From assembly GCA_017437345.1 (NCBI GenBank), contig JAFSBJ010000093.1, positions 1 through 7,095 of the forward strand: DNA of 7,095 nt. The letters are read 5' to 3'. This DNA is from Clostridia bacterium (lineage in GTDB: Bacteria; Bacillota_A; Clostridia; UMGS1810). Of the stretch, positions 1 through 6,538 are shown piece by piece. A model generated the notes under the pieces. The model saw only the letters and a list, made by a program, of their open reading frames with translations. It did not search any database and had not been told where the DNA came from. The position numbers were made by a program, and so were the translations under genes. Position 1 is the first letter of the stretch; every line of letters begins with the position of its first letter.

Positions 1-155
1 AAAAAAAGAAAATCACAATCGACTGCAGATTTTATAATGTTTATGCAGGTGGCCAAAGATTCATTTTGTCTTATTTTAGCTTTGTCAGAAGATAAAGATG
101 AAAAAACAGATCCAAGATGCATATCAGCTGTATGAAGAATTCTTATTTTATTCAT
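1..155 (-). CDS. DNA-repair metallophosphoesterase, SbcD/YhaO type (N-terminal part, runs off left edge)
   Basis: Reading the minus strand from the ATG at 155-153 gives 51 codons with no stop before the window ends. The protein begins MNKIRILHTADMHLGS. The HTADMHLG stretch (Asp11, His13) is the first metal-binding motif (DxH) of calcineurin-like phosphoesterases, and its position right at the N-terminus is typical of SbcD/Mre11-like exonuclease subunits and the related YhaO proteins. The following SSLSSDKAKIRQNE and the hydrophobic CDFLF near the edge fit the YhaO-like clostridial form (kin have a GD metal motif just after this point, which here would lie off the window). Start choice is supported by a GGAGG site (162-166) 6 nt upstream and a promoter at 195-223. 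Known for the family: Mn-dependent nuclease, usually paired with an SbcC-like ATPase whose gene would lie further left. The SbcD versus YhaO choice cannot be settled from 51 residues. Confidence 0.82.
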   Translation of the reverse strand, partial: MNKIRILHTADMHLGSVFSSLSSDKAKIRQNESLATCINIIKSAVDCDFLF

Positions 156-194
156 ATCTGTCCTCCATCTGCATTTAGCATATATTTACATAAT

Positions 195-223
195 ATTTTA
201 TCATTATATAGGGTAAAAGTCAA
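195..223 (-). promoter_or_regulatory. Sigma-A-type promoter for the leftward exonuclease gene
   Basis: On the minus strand a TTGACT -35 box (218-223) is followed by exactly 17 nt and a TAAAAT -10 box (195-200), each one mismatch from consensus. The predicted transcript start, near 188, leaves a leader of about 33 nt with a GGAGG ribosome site at 162-166. A TATAAT hexamer also occurs within the spacer but has no matching -35 at the right distance. The boxes are seen directly; their use as a promoter is inferred. Confidence 0.6.
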
Positions 224-241
224 TAAATCGCTTCCTTTAGA

Positions 242-270
242 TTGACAAAAAAAATGCAGTTTGATATAAT
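242..270 (+). promoter_or_regulatory. Consensus sigma-A promoter for the isomerase/acyl-CoA synthetase fusion gene
   Basis: A perfect TTGACA (242-247), 17-nt spacer and perfect TATAAT (265-270) precede the fusion gene. The expected start site is near 277, giving a leader of about 39 nt that carries AAAGGA (301-306), 9 nt before the ATG at 316. The -35 box lies back to back with that of the leftward exonuclease promoter, with 18 nt between them. A short inverted repeat (ATATAAT, 5 nt, ATTATAT; 264-282) covers the -10 box; in such AT-rich DNA it may be chance. Confidence 0.75.
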
Positions 271-315
271 AAAACATTATATTCTGGTGTATTATTCTTG
301 AAAGGATGATTTTAT

Positions 316-2835
316 ATGAAAATAGCTTTTTCAACTCTTTGTTGCCCCAACTACGACTGGAAAGAAATCTTTTCAATGGCAACAGACCTTGGCTTCGACG
401 GTATTGAAGTCAGATATATAAAAGAGGAAGAAGCGCTATCCCCTTTTTCTGTTGAAAAATGTGACAGCACAGCTGTTATGCTGAAAAAAGCAAAGATAGA
501 AATTCCATGTCTTTCAACAGGTGGCTGTATAAAACATGATAACTGGAATGAAAACAAAGAAGAAATATTAAAATATATAAACATTGCTCCAAAAGTTGGT
601 GCAAAATATATAAGAATTCTTGGCGATATTCACGCTGAGCCTGAGGGAGAAGTTAACGACGATATAGTTGCACAAAGAATTAAAGAAATTGCTCCGGAAG
701 CTGAAAAAAACGGAGTTATTCTTCTTATTGAAACAAACGGTGTTTATGCCGACACTCAAAGACTTGCCAACCTTTTAAATGACATAGCAAGCGATAATGT
801 TGCAGCTCTTTGGGATGTGCATCACCCATATCGCTATTTCGGTGAATCTGCTGAAACAACTCTTACAAATCTTGGCGCATACATAAAGCATGTTCATGTT
901 AAGGATTCTGTGATGGATAATGGAAAAGTAACCTATAAGCTTATTGGCGAAGGTGATATTCCTCTCGATGATATTATGCTTGCTCTTAAATCCATCAACT
1001 ATGAAGGCTATGTTACTCTGGAATGGGTTAAGAGATGGAATTCTGAGCTTTCGGATGCCGGGGTTATTTTCCCGAAATTCGTTGACTTTATGCAGACCTA
1101 TACATCCTCCGAAAGAAAAAACACCAGACTTCAGGATAATCTCAGCGGCACAGGAAAATATGTTTGGCCAAAAGAAACCATTATCGACCTTACCTTCCCT
1201 CAGATTCTTGACAGAATGGTAGAAGAATTTCCCGAACAATATTGCTTCAGATACACAACCTGTGACTACACAAGAACATATTCTCAGTTTAAAGACGATG
1301 TTGATACCTTTGCCCGCTCTCTGATTGCTCTTGGTGTTCGTCCCGGAGATCATGTTGCTATCTGGGCAACAAATGTGCCTCAGTGGTATTTAACATTCTG
1401 GGCAACAGTTAAGATAGGTGCAGTTCTTGTTACAGTTAACACAGCTTATAAGATATACGAAGCAGAATATCTTTTAAAACAATCAGACACACATACTCTC
1501 GTTATGATTGATGGAGTTAAAACAAGTAACTATTGCGAAATAATAAAAGAACTTTGCCCTGAATTAAAGAATTTAAAACCGGGTCAGCCGCTTCACTCCA
1601 AAAAGCTCCCCTTCTTAAGAAATGTTATAACTGTTGATTGCAAAATTGACGGATGCTTAACCTGGGAAGATGCTTTGAAGCTTTCGGAAAATGTTCCTGT
1701 GGAAGAAGTTTACAGAAGAGCTGCTGCCATAAATAAAAACGATGTGTGCAATATGCAGTATACCTCAGGTACAACGGGCTTTCCAAAGGGAGTTATGCTG
1801 ACGCATTATAATGTTGTTAACAATGGTAAATCAATCGGCGACTGTATGGATTTATCAACTGCCGACAGAATGATGATTCAGGTGCCTATGTTCCATTGCT
1901 TCGGAATGGTTCTTGCAATGACAGCGTCAATGACTCATGGTGTTACAATGTCTCCCATTCCGGCTTTTTCACCCCGTCGCGGACTTGACTGCATAAACAG
2001 AGAAAAAATAACCTGTTTCCATGGTGTACCCACAATGTTTATTGCAATGCTCTCCCACGAAGATTTTGACAAAACCGACTTTTCACATATGAGAACAGGC
2101 ATTATGGCAGGTTCACCTTGTCCTATCCAGACAATGAAAGAGGTTATTGAAAAAATGCATATGCCTGAAATATGCATAACCTATGGTCAGACAGAAGCCT
2201 CCCCTGCAACAACAATGAGTAAAACAACTGATTCTATTGAAGCAAGAGTAAATACTGTTGGTAAGGCTATATTCGGAGTTGAATGTAAGATAGTTGATCC
2301 TGAAACAGGTGAAGATCTTCCTGATAATGTTGATGGTGAATTTGTTGCAAGGGGCTACAATATTATGAAGGGCTACTATAAAATGCCCGCCGCAACCGCA
2401 GCTGCCATAGACAGTGAAGGCTGGCTCCACTCAGGCGACTTGGCAAGAAGAACTCCCAATGGCTATTTTAAAATCACCGGAAGAATCAAGGATATGATTA
2501 TACGCGGTGGTGAAAATCTTTATCCAAAGGAAATTGAAGATTTTATCTACACCCATCCTCAGGTTAGTGATGTTCAGGTTATCGGTGTTCCCGACAAGCA
2601 GTATGGCGAAGAAGCCATGGCATGCATTATCCTTAAAGAAGATGCAACCATAACCAAGGAAGAACTCCACGAATTTATGATGGCAAATATTGCAAAGCAT
2701 AAGGTGCCAAAATATATAAGATTTGTAGACAGCTTCCCAATGAATGCTGCAGGAAAGATTTTAAAATATAAAATGCGCGAAGAAGCTATTGAATATTTAG
2801 GTCGTCAGGATGCAAGCAAGATTGTTACAGCTTAA
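316..2835 (+). CDS. Fusion protein: sugar isomerase-like TIM barrel + AMP-forming acyl-CoA synthetase
   Basis: An 839-residue cytosolic protein with two full domains. Residues 1-260 are a xylose-isomerase-like/AP-endonuclease-2 TIM barrel. Its likely metal ligands are present: Glu139 (LLIETNG), Asp167 (ALWDVHHPY), His194 (KHVHVKD) and Glu236 (VTLEWVKRW), and IGEGDIPL (210-217) is typical of sugar-phosphate isomerase/epimerases. Residues about 285-839 are an acyl-CoA synthetase of the YngI/ACSF2-like group: P-loop YTSGTTGFPKGV (482-493), VPMFHCFG (523-530), YGQTEASP (623-630), GWLHSGDLA (702-710), ITGRIKDMIIRGGENLYP (720-737), and PMNAAGKILK with the catalytic lysine at 814. These catalyse carboxylate + ATP + CoA to acyl-CoA via an acyl-AMP. 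The linker (261-284) has no Met, and the nearest Met codons, 259 and 301, lack ribosome sites, so this reads as one polypeptide. The ATG at 316 has AAAGGA 9 nt upstream. Domain calls are firm; substrates are unknown. The gene appears monocistronic. Confidence 0.93.
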   Translation: MKIAFSTLCCPNYDWKEIFSMATDLGFDGIEVRYIKEEEALSPFSVEKCDSTAVMLKKAKIEIPCLSTGGCIKHDNWNENKEEILKYINIAPKVGAKYIRILGDIHAEPEGEVNDDIVAQRIKEIAPEAEKNGVILLIETNGVYADTQRLANLLNDIASDNVAALWDVHHPYRYFGESAETTLTNLGAYIKHVHVKDSVMDNGKVTYKLIGEGDIPLDDIMLALKSINYEGYVTLEWVKRWNSELSDAGVIFPKFVDFMQTYTSSERKNTRLQDNLSGTGKYVWPKETIIDLTFPQILDRMVEEFPEQYCFRYTTCDYTRTYSQFKDDVDTFARSLIALGVRPGDHVAIWATNVPQWYLTFWATVKIGAVLVTVNTAYKIYEAEYLLKQSDTHTLVMIDGVKTSNYCEIIKELCPELKNLKPGQPLHSKKLPFLRNVITVDCKIDGCLTWEDALKLSENVPVEEVYRRAAAINKNDVCNMQYTSGTTGFPKGVMLTHYNVVNNGKSIGDCMDLSTADRMMIQVPMFHCFGMVLAMTASMTHGVTMSPIPAFSPRRGLDCINREKITCFHGVPTMFIAMLSHEDFDKTDFSHMRTGIMAGSPCPIQTMKEVIEKMHMPEICITYGQTEASPATTMSKTTDSIEARVNTVGKAIFGVECKIVDPETGEDLPDNVDGEFVARGYNIMKGYYKMPAATAAAIDSEGWLHSGDLARRTPNGYFKITGRIKDMIIRGGENLYPKEIEDFIYTHPQVSDVQVIGVPDKQYGEEAMACIILKEDATITKEELHEFMMANIAKHKVPKYIRFVDSFPMNAAGKILKYKMREEAIEYLGRQDASKIVTA

Positions 2836-2844
2836 ATAAAACTA

Positions 2845-2880
2845 AAAAATCATCAAAACCACAGGGTTTTGATGATTTTT
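2845..2880. terminator. Bidirectional rho-independent terminator between the fusion gene and rluA
   Basis: A perfect 16-bp stem (2845-2860 with 2865-2880) closes on the 4-nt loop ACAG. The core is TCATCAAAACC paired with GGTTTTGATGA, flanked by A5/T5 that give a U-tract in either direction (T-rich continuation on the minus strand through 2836). It starts 10 nt after the fusion stop codon and ends 2 nt from the rluA stop codon, so it should serve both converging genes. Confidence 0.9.
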
Positions 2881-2882
2881 AT

Positions 2883-3728
2883 TTAGAATGGTATTGGTGC
2901 CTCAATTGTAATTACTTCTTTTCTACAGGGATGCATAAATGATATCTTACCACAATGAAGAAAATAGCGTTTTTCGCTATCAGCTAATTCATCATAGAGA
3001 AAATCATTCAAAAGAGGATGACCGATATGAGCCATATGAACTCTTATCTGATGTGTTCTTCCTGTTTTAAGATTTAGTTTCACATAGGAGTTGCCGCCTG
3101 CTTCTTTTATGACCTCATAATCTGTTTCGGCATATTTTCCGCTTTGAGAAACCACTCTTTTAATTGTGCTTCCTTCACATCTTCCAATATTTGCAACAAC
3201 TGTTCCTTTTTTATTCTCAAAAACACCTCTGCAAAGAGCATAATATGTTTTACTGATGTTTTTCCTGAAAGCTTCTGTGCATAAAAACGAAGCACTATAC
3301 ATATTTTTTGCTATTACAACAATGCCCGAAGTATAGCTATCTAATCTATTTGAGACTCTGAATGTGAACGGAACATTTCTGTAGTACCAGCAAACATAGT
3401 TTGCAAGGGTGTCGCTATGGTGATTTTGTGACGGATGAGTGGGCATACCTGATGGTTTATTTACACACAGAATATCCTCGTCCTCATATAAAATTTCTAT
3501 ATTCCCTTCAACAGGAAGAATATTATCAGATGGTGTATCAGGAATAAAAATCTCCAATTTATCTCCCCTATTCATCAACTTTCTTACAGTAACTTTTTCA
3601 CCATTCAAAAGAATTCCGCCTGTATTTTTAAGAGCAGTAAGCACAGATGCTGCCATATTAAAATGATTTTTAAGAACAGATTTTACAGAAATCCCATCAC
3701 ACTCTGAAATATACTCAAGTATTCTCAT
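2883..3728 (-). CDS. RluA-family RNA pseudouridine synthase
   Basis: A 281-residue protein that should isomerise specific uridines in rRNA or tRNA to pseudouridine. Residues about 12-62 resemble a short S4-like RNA-binding region (ILLNGEKVTVRKLMNRGDKL). The catalytic domain follows: ILYEDEDILCVNKPSGMPTH (79-98), the motif II region FRVSNRLDSYTSGIVVIAKN (123-142) with catalytic Asp130, and motif III KTGRTHQIRVHMAHIGHPLL (221-240). RluD has HRLD where this protein has NRLD; the Asn form is, as far as I recall, common among Gram-positive relatives. Length fits the family. The target uridine cannot be told from sequence, so no RluA-D symbol is given. The ribosome site is weak and close (AGGTG at 3733-3737, 4 nt from ATG). 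The start sits 11 nt past the T-tract of the fba terminator, leaving no room for a separate promoter between them, so expression may depend on readthrough or on a promoter inside the fba 3' end. Confidence 0.93.
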   Translation of the reverse strand: MRILEYISECDGISVKSVLKNHFNMAASVLTALKNTGGILLNGEKVTVRKLMNRGDKLEIFIPDTPSDNILPVEGNIEILYEDEDILCVNKPSGMPTHPSQNHHSDTLANYVCWYYRNVPFTFRVSNRLDSYTSGIVVIAKNMYSASFLCTEAFRKNISKTYYALCRGVFENKKGTVVANIGRCEGSTIKRVVSQSGKYAETDYEVIKEAGGNSYVKLNLKTGRTHQIRVHMAHIGHPLLNDFLYDELADSEKRYFLHCGKISFMHPCRKEVITIEAPIPF

Positions 3729-3738
3729 TTTTCACCTA

Positions 3739-3773
3739 CAAAAAGAGGTTGTCCCATTTGGAAACAACCTCTT
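3739..3773 (-). terminator. Rho-independent terminator of fba
   Basis: On the minus strand, 12 nt after the fba stop codon, AAGAGGTTGT (3764-3773) pairs perfectly with ACAACCTCTT (3743-3752) around an 11-nt loop in which CC and GG can add further pairs. It is followed by a T-tract (TTTTT at 3740-3744, the first two bases within the stem). The hairpin directly abuts the rluA ribosome site, so it could also act as a partial terminator that sets the ratio of fba to rluA transcripts. Confidence 0.85.
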
Positions 3774-3785
3774 AATTTATTTATA

Positions 3786-4652
3786 TTAGTTAGCTTTGCC
3801 AACAGAACCAAAGAGTTCCATTTTTTCTTTAACTGTTGCTTTGATAGCTTCAACACCTGGAGCAAGAACTTTTCTTGGGTCAAAGCCTTTGCCTTCTAAA
3901 TCCTTGCCTGCTTCGATGTATTTTCTAACAGCGGCAGAGAAAGAAAGCTGACATTCTGTGTTTACATTGATTTTGGAAACACCAAGAGAAATTGCTTTTT
4001 TAATCATATCAGCGGGGATACCTGTACCACCGTGGAGAAAGAGGGGCATGGGATCTGTTGCTTTGCCGATTTCTTCGAGAACATCAAAACGGAGACCGGG
4101 CCAGTTTGCAGGGTATTTTCCGTGGATATTACCAATACCTGCAGCTAAGATGTCAACGCCAAGGCCTGCAATCATTTTACATTCTTCAACATCTGCAACC
4201 TCGCCGCCGCCAACAACACCATCTTCTTCACCGCCGATAGCACCAACTTCTGCTTCCACAGAGATGCCTTTTTCAGCAGCGATTTTAACGATTTCTTTTG
4301 TTTTAGCGATGTTTTCATCGATTGGATATTTTGAACCATCAAACATAACTGATGAGAATCCGGCTTCAATACATTTTAAAGCGTGTTCATAGCTACCGTG
4401 GTCAAGGTGAAGAGCAACAGGAACAGTAATACCAAGCTCTTTAATCATACCATTAACCATACCAACGATTGTTGTATAGCCACACATATATTTTCCGGCA
4501 CCTTCAGAAACACCTAAAATAACAGGAGAATTTAATTCCTGAGCTGTCTGGAGAATTGCTTTTGTCCATTCAAGGTTATTGATGTTGAACTGACCTACAG
4601 CATATTTGCCTTGTTTTGCTTTTGTGAGCATTTCTTTGGCTGAAACTAACAT
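3786..4652 (-). CDS. fba: Class II fructose-1,6-bisphosphate aldolase
   Basis: A 288-residue zinc-dependent aldolase that reversibly cleaves fructose-1,6-bisphosphate to dihydroxyacetone phosphate and glyceraldehyde-3-phosphate in glycolysis and gluconeogenesis. The whole sequence follows the Bacillus FbaA type: YAVGQFNINNLEWT (17-30), ILGVSEGAGKYM (45-56), HLDHG (82-86) with catalytic Asp84 and zinc ligand His85, SVEAEVGAIGGEEDGV (131-146), NIHGKY (175-180) with zinc ligand His177, LFLHGGTGIP (204-213) with zinc ligand His207, and KINVNTE (227-233) for phosphate and substrate binding. Length matches FbaA (about 285). Tagatose-bisphosphate aldolases (GatY/KbaY) share the fold, but the FbaA-like segments and the standalone context favour Fba. 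ATG is well supported by GGAGGT (4661-4666), 8 nt upstream. The gene has its own consensus promoter and terminator and its codon use looks more restricted than its neighbours', consistent with high expression. Confidence 0.95.
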   Translation of the reverse strand: MLVSAKEMLTKAKQGKYAVGQFNINNLEWTKAILQTAQELNSPVILGVSEGAGKYMCGYTTIVGMVNGMIKELGITVPVALHLDHGSYEHALKCIEAGFSSVMFDGSKYPIDENIAKTKEIVKIAAEKGISVEAEVGAIGGEEDGVVGGGEVADVEECKMIAGLGVDILAAGIGNIHGKYPANWPGLRFDVLEEIGKATDPMPLFLHGGTGIPADMIKKAISLGVSKINVNTECQLSFSAAVRKYIEAGKDLEGKGFDPRKVLAPGVEAIKATVKEKMELFGSVGKAN

Positions 4653-4660
4653 TTATATCT

Positions 4661-4666
4661 ACCTCC
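4661..4666 (-). promoter_or_regulatory. Strong ribosome binding site of fba
   Basis: GGAGGT on the minus strand, 8 nt before the fba ATG, is a near-perfect Shine-Dalgarno sequence and fixes the start codon. It contrasts with the weak AGGTG of the next gene, rluA. Confidence 0.85.
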
Positions 4667-4675
4667 AAATTATGT

Positions 4676-4699
4676 TGTATAATATTCTAATATTATACA
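4676..4699. promoter_or_regulatory. Perfect 24-nt palindrome over the fba -10 box and start site (possible operator)
   Basis: Two perfect 11-nt arms (4676-4686 and 4689-4699), TGTATAATATT and AATATTATACA with CT between on the plus strand, overlap the fba -10 hexamer (4692-4697) and the predicted start site near 4685. A bound dimeric repressor here would block polymerase. It is not followed by a T-tract, and with a start near 4685 only half of it would be transcribed by the fba promoter, so a terminator or leader hairpin is less likely. The sequence matches no operator I can name with confidence: it has neither the Rex (TTGTGA half site) nor the exact PerR/Fur spacing. The palindrome is seen directly; the operator role is inferred. 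Confidence 0.5.
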
Positions 4700-4720
4700 C
4701 TCTTATGTAAAATATGTCAA
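4692..4720 (-). promoter_or_regulatory. Consensus sigma-A promoter of fba
   Basis: On the minus strand a perfect TTGACA (4715-4720), 17-nt spacer and perfect TATAAT (4692-4697) lie upstream of fba. The -35 box contains the htpG stop codon TGA (4717-4719), so the promoter begins inside the preceding gene. The expected leader is about 33 nt. Confidence 0.85.
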
Positions 4721-6537
4721 CCTAAACTCCACTTATTTTTTAAAAACTTAAGAAGGACTTCGGATGTTTTTTCTATAAATTCTTTTTTATCGTCACCACT
4801 TAAAGAATTCTGAGAAAGCTTTGCCATAGAAATAACCAAAGAGCAGGCTGTGTCTCTGTTTTCACCTTTTTCAAGCTCGGATATAAGCCTTACAAGCGGA
4901 CTTGCAGAATTGACAAGGAGTGTTTCTTCACTCTTTGGAAAATTCATCATCCCCATATTGCCATACATCTTTGACATCTCTTCCATACGACGGGCTTCTT
5001 CGGAAAGGATATACATTGCCGCAACGCCTTCGGATTTAAGGGGCTGAACTTCAATTTTTGTGCCGGGAAGATACTCAGAAAAAATTTCACTTATTTTTTT
5101 CTTATCATCTTCAGACACATCACCGTCTTTTATTGAGTCGCTGACATATGAATCCACCCTCTTGAATTTAACATCGGTAAGCTTATATTCAAGAAGACTT
5201 ATGAAATGGTTGTCTATCATATTATTTAAAAGCACCATTTTAATATCTTCTGATTTTAAAAGCTCAATATACTGAGACTGAGCATCAAGATCGGTAATAT
5301 AATAAACTTCTTTTGTTTCAGAATCAATCAGTTCCTTGAGTGATGTATGTCCTTCGTCATAGTTTTTAAAAAGAATAACATTTTTTACCCTGTCGTAGAA
5401 TTTTTCATCTCTCATACAGCCATACTTAACGAAAGGATTAATATCATCCCAGTATTTTGCATACTGCTCTTTATCTTCTTTATAAAGGCTTGTGAGCTTG
5501 TCTGCCACCTTCTTGGTTATATGACCTGATACCTTGCTCACATAGCCATCATTTTGCAGAAAGCTTCTTGAAACATTAAGGGGAAGATCAGGACAATCTA
5601 TAACACCTTTTAAAAGCATTAAATATTCAGGAGTTACCTCTTTTATATTATCAGCAATAAATACCTGATTATTATATAGCTTAATCTGACCTTCTATGGT
5701 CTGGAATTCGTGATTTAGTTTCGGGAAATACAAAATGCCCTTGAGGTTAAAGGGATAATCAACATTTAGATGTATCCAGAAAAGCGGATCATTAAAATCA
5801 AGAAACACCTTATGATAGAAAGCTTTATATTCTTCCTCTGTGCACTCTGAAGGCTTTTTAAGCCAGAGTGGCTCGGTGCTGTTAACAGGTGATATTTCCT
5901 TATCGGCACCTTCTGTTCCGTCGGTAAGATAGATTTTAACGGGAAGGAATGAGCAATATTTGGTGAGAATATTTCTTATTTCTAAAGTTTCAAGAAATTT
6001 CTTGTTGTCATCGGAAATATGAAGGGTTATTGTGGTCCCCCTTTCTTTTTTGTTTCCTTCTGAAATTTCAAATTCTGTTCCGCCATCACTTATCCAGTGA
6101 ACAGGTTTTGAGTCTGTTTTATATGAAAGGGTGTCTATTTCAACCTCGGAAGCTGCCATAAAAGCAGAATAAAAGCCAAGACCAAAATGACCTATAATCT
6201 GGCTCTTTTCATCTTTTTCTTTTTCATATTTCTGAATGAATTCCTCAGCTCCGGAAAAGGCAACCTGATTTATATATTTTTCAACCTCTTCCTCTGTCAT
6301 TCCTATGCCATTGTCTGTTACGCTTATAATTGCCTGTTCCTTGTTTATTTTAACATGGATTTCATATTCCTCGTTATTTTCTGTTTCACCAAGGGAAACA
6401 AGCTTTTTATGCTTCATAACTGCATCCTGTGCATTTGAAACAAGCTCACGCAGAAAAATGTCGCTGTCGGAATACAGCCATTTTTTTATTATGGGAAGAA
6501 GATTGTCTGTGTGAACTGAAATTTTACCTTTTGCCAT
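4717..6537 (-). CDS. htpG: Molecular chaperone HtpG (bacterial Hsp90)
   Basis: A 606-residue ATP-dependent cytosolic chaperone that works as a dimer on client proteins. The N-terminal GHKL ATPase domain (about 1-215) shows SDIFLRELVSNAQDAVMK (25-42) with catalytic Glu31, Asn35 and Asp38, VTDNGIGMT (73-81) with ADP-contacting Asp75, and IGHFGLGFYSAF (115-126) in the lid. The middle domain (about 220-460) holds LKGILYFP (265-272), NNQVFIADN (289-297) and LPLNVSRSFLQ (318-328) with the ATP-contacting Arg324. The rest is the C-terminal dimerisation domain, without the eukaryotic MEEVD tail. It is slightly shorter than E. coli HtpG (624), as is usual for clostridial forms. Two small departures from the textbook motifs are GHFGLG for GQFGVG and SRSFLQ for SRExLQ. 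The ATG follows AAGGAG (6548-6553) by 10 nt and lies 1 nt after the upstream amidase stop codon, so co-transcription is very likely. No terminator separates it from fba. Confidence 0.97.
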   Translation of the reverse strand: MAKGKISVHTDNLLPIIKKWLYSDSDIFLRELVSNAQDAVMKHKKLVSLGETENNEEYEIHVKINKEQAIISVTDNGIGMTEEEVEKYINQVAFSGAEEFIQKYEKEKDEKSQIIGHFGLGFYSAFMAASEVEIDTLSYKTDSKPVHWISDGGTEFEISEGNKKERGTTITLHISDDNKKFLETLEIRNILTKYCSFLPVKIYLTDGTEGADKEISPVNSTEPLWLKKPSECTEEEYKAFYHKVFLDFNDPLFWIHLNVDYPFNLKGILYFPKLNHEFQTIEGQIKLYNNQVFIADNIKEVTPEYLMLLKGVIDCPDLPLNVSRSFLQNDGYVSKVSGHITKKVADKLTSLYKEDKEQYAKYWDDINPFVKYGCMRDEKFYDRVKNVILFKNYDEGHTSLKELIDSETKEVYYITDLDAQSQYIELLKSEDIKMVLLNNMIDNHFISLLEYKLTDVKFKRVDSYVSDSIKDGDVSEDDKKKISEIFSEYLPGTKIEVQPLKSEGVAAMYILSEEARRMEEMSKMYGNMGMMNFPKSEETLLVNSASPLVRLISELEKGENRDTACSLVISMAKLSQNSLSGDDKKEFIEKTSEVLLKFLKNKWSLG

Positions 6538-6538
6538 T

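Noticed and set aside
264..282. Inverted repeat ATATAAT-N5-ATTATAT over the -10 box of the fusion gene as a second copy of the fba operator.
   Set aside because: The arms are short, the spacing differs from the fba palindrome (5 versus 8 nt between TATAAT and ATTATA), and such symmetry around a TATAAT box arises easily by chance in AT-rich DNA.
152..382. 76-codon minus-strand reading frame whose TGA overlaps the ATG of the exonuclease gene, suggesting a translationally coupled small gene.
   Set aside because: It runs antisense through the start of the fusion gene and both divergent promoters, has no convincing ribosome site, and its product is low-complexity Lys/Ile/Phe typical of translated AT-rich noncoding DNA.
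1151..1222. A possible second gene start for the synthetase half at the fusion junction (AGGAAAATATG around 1152-1162, and Met301 at 1216).
   Set aside because: The ATG at 1160 is out of frame with the synthetase, and Met301 lacks a ribosome site and would delete the first conserved helix of the domain, so a single long protein is the better reading.
775..1353. 192-codon open frame on the minus strand inside the fusion gene.
   Set aside because: It is fully antisense to strongly conserved isomerase and synthetase sequence, has no recognisable domain, and is explained by the codon bias of the real gene.
3958..4392. 144-codon plus-strand open frame opposite fba.
   Set aside because: The product is rich in Pro/Ser/Thr repeats mirrored from the Gly/Ala/Glu-rich aldolase codons, and the opposite strand carries the intact aldolase with all active-site residues.
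4676..4699. The palindrome upstream of fba as an htpG terminator.
   Set aside because: The stem is almost all A/T, no T-tract follows it on the minus strand, and it coincides with promoter elements.
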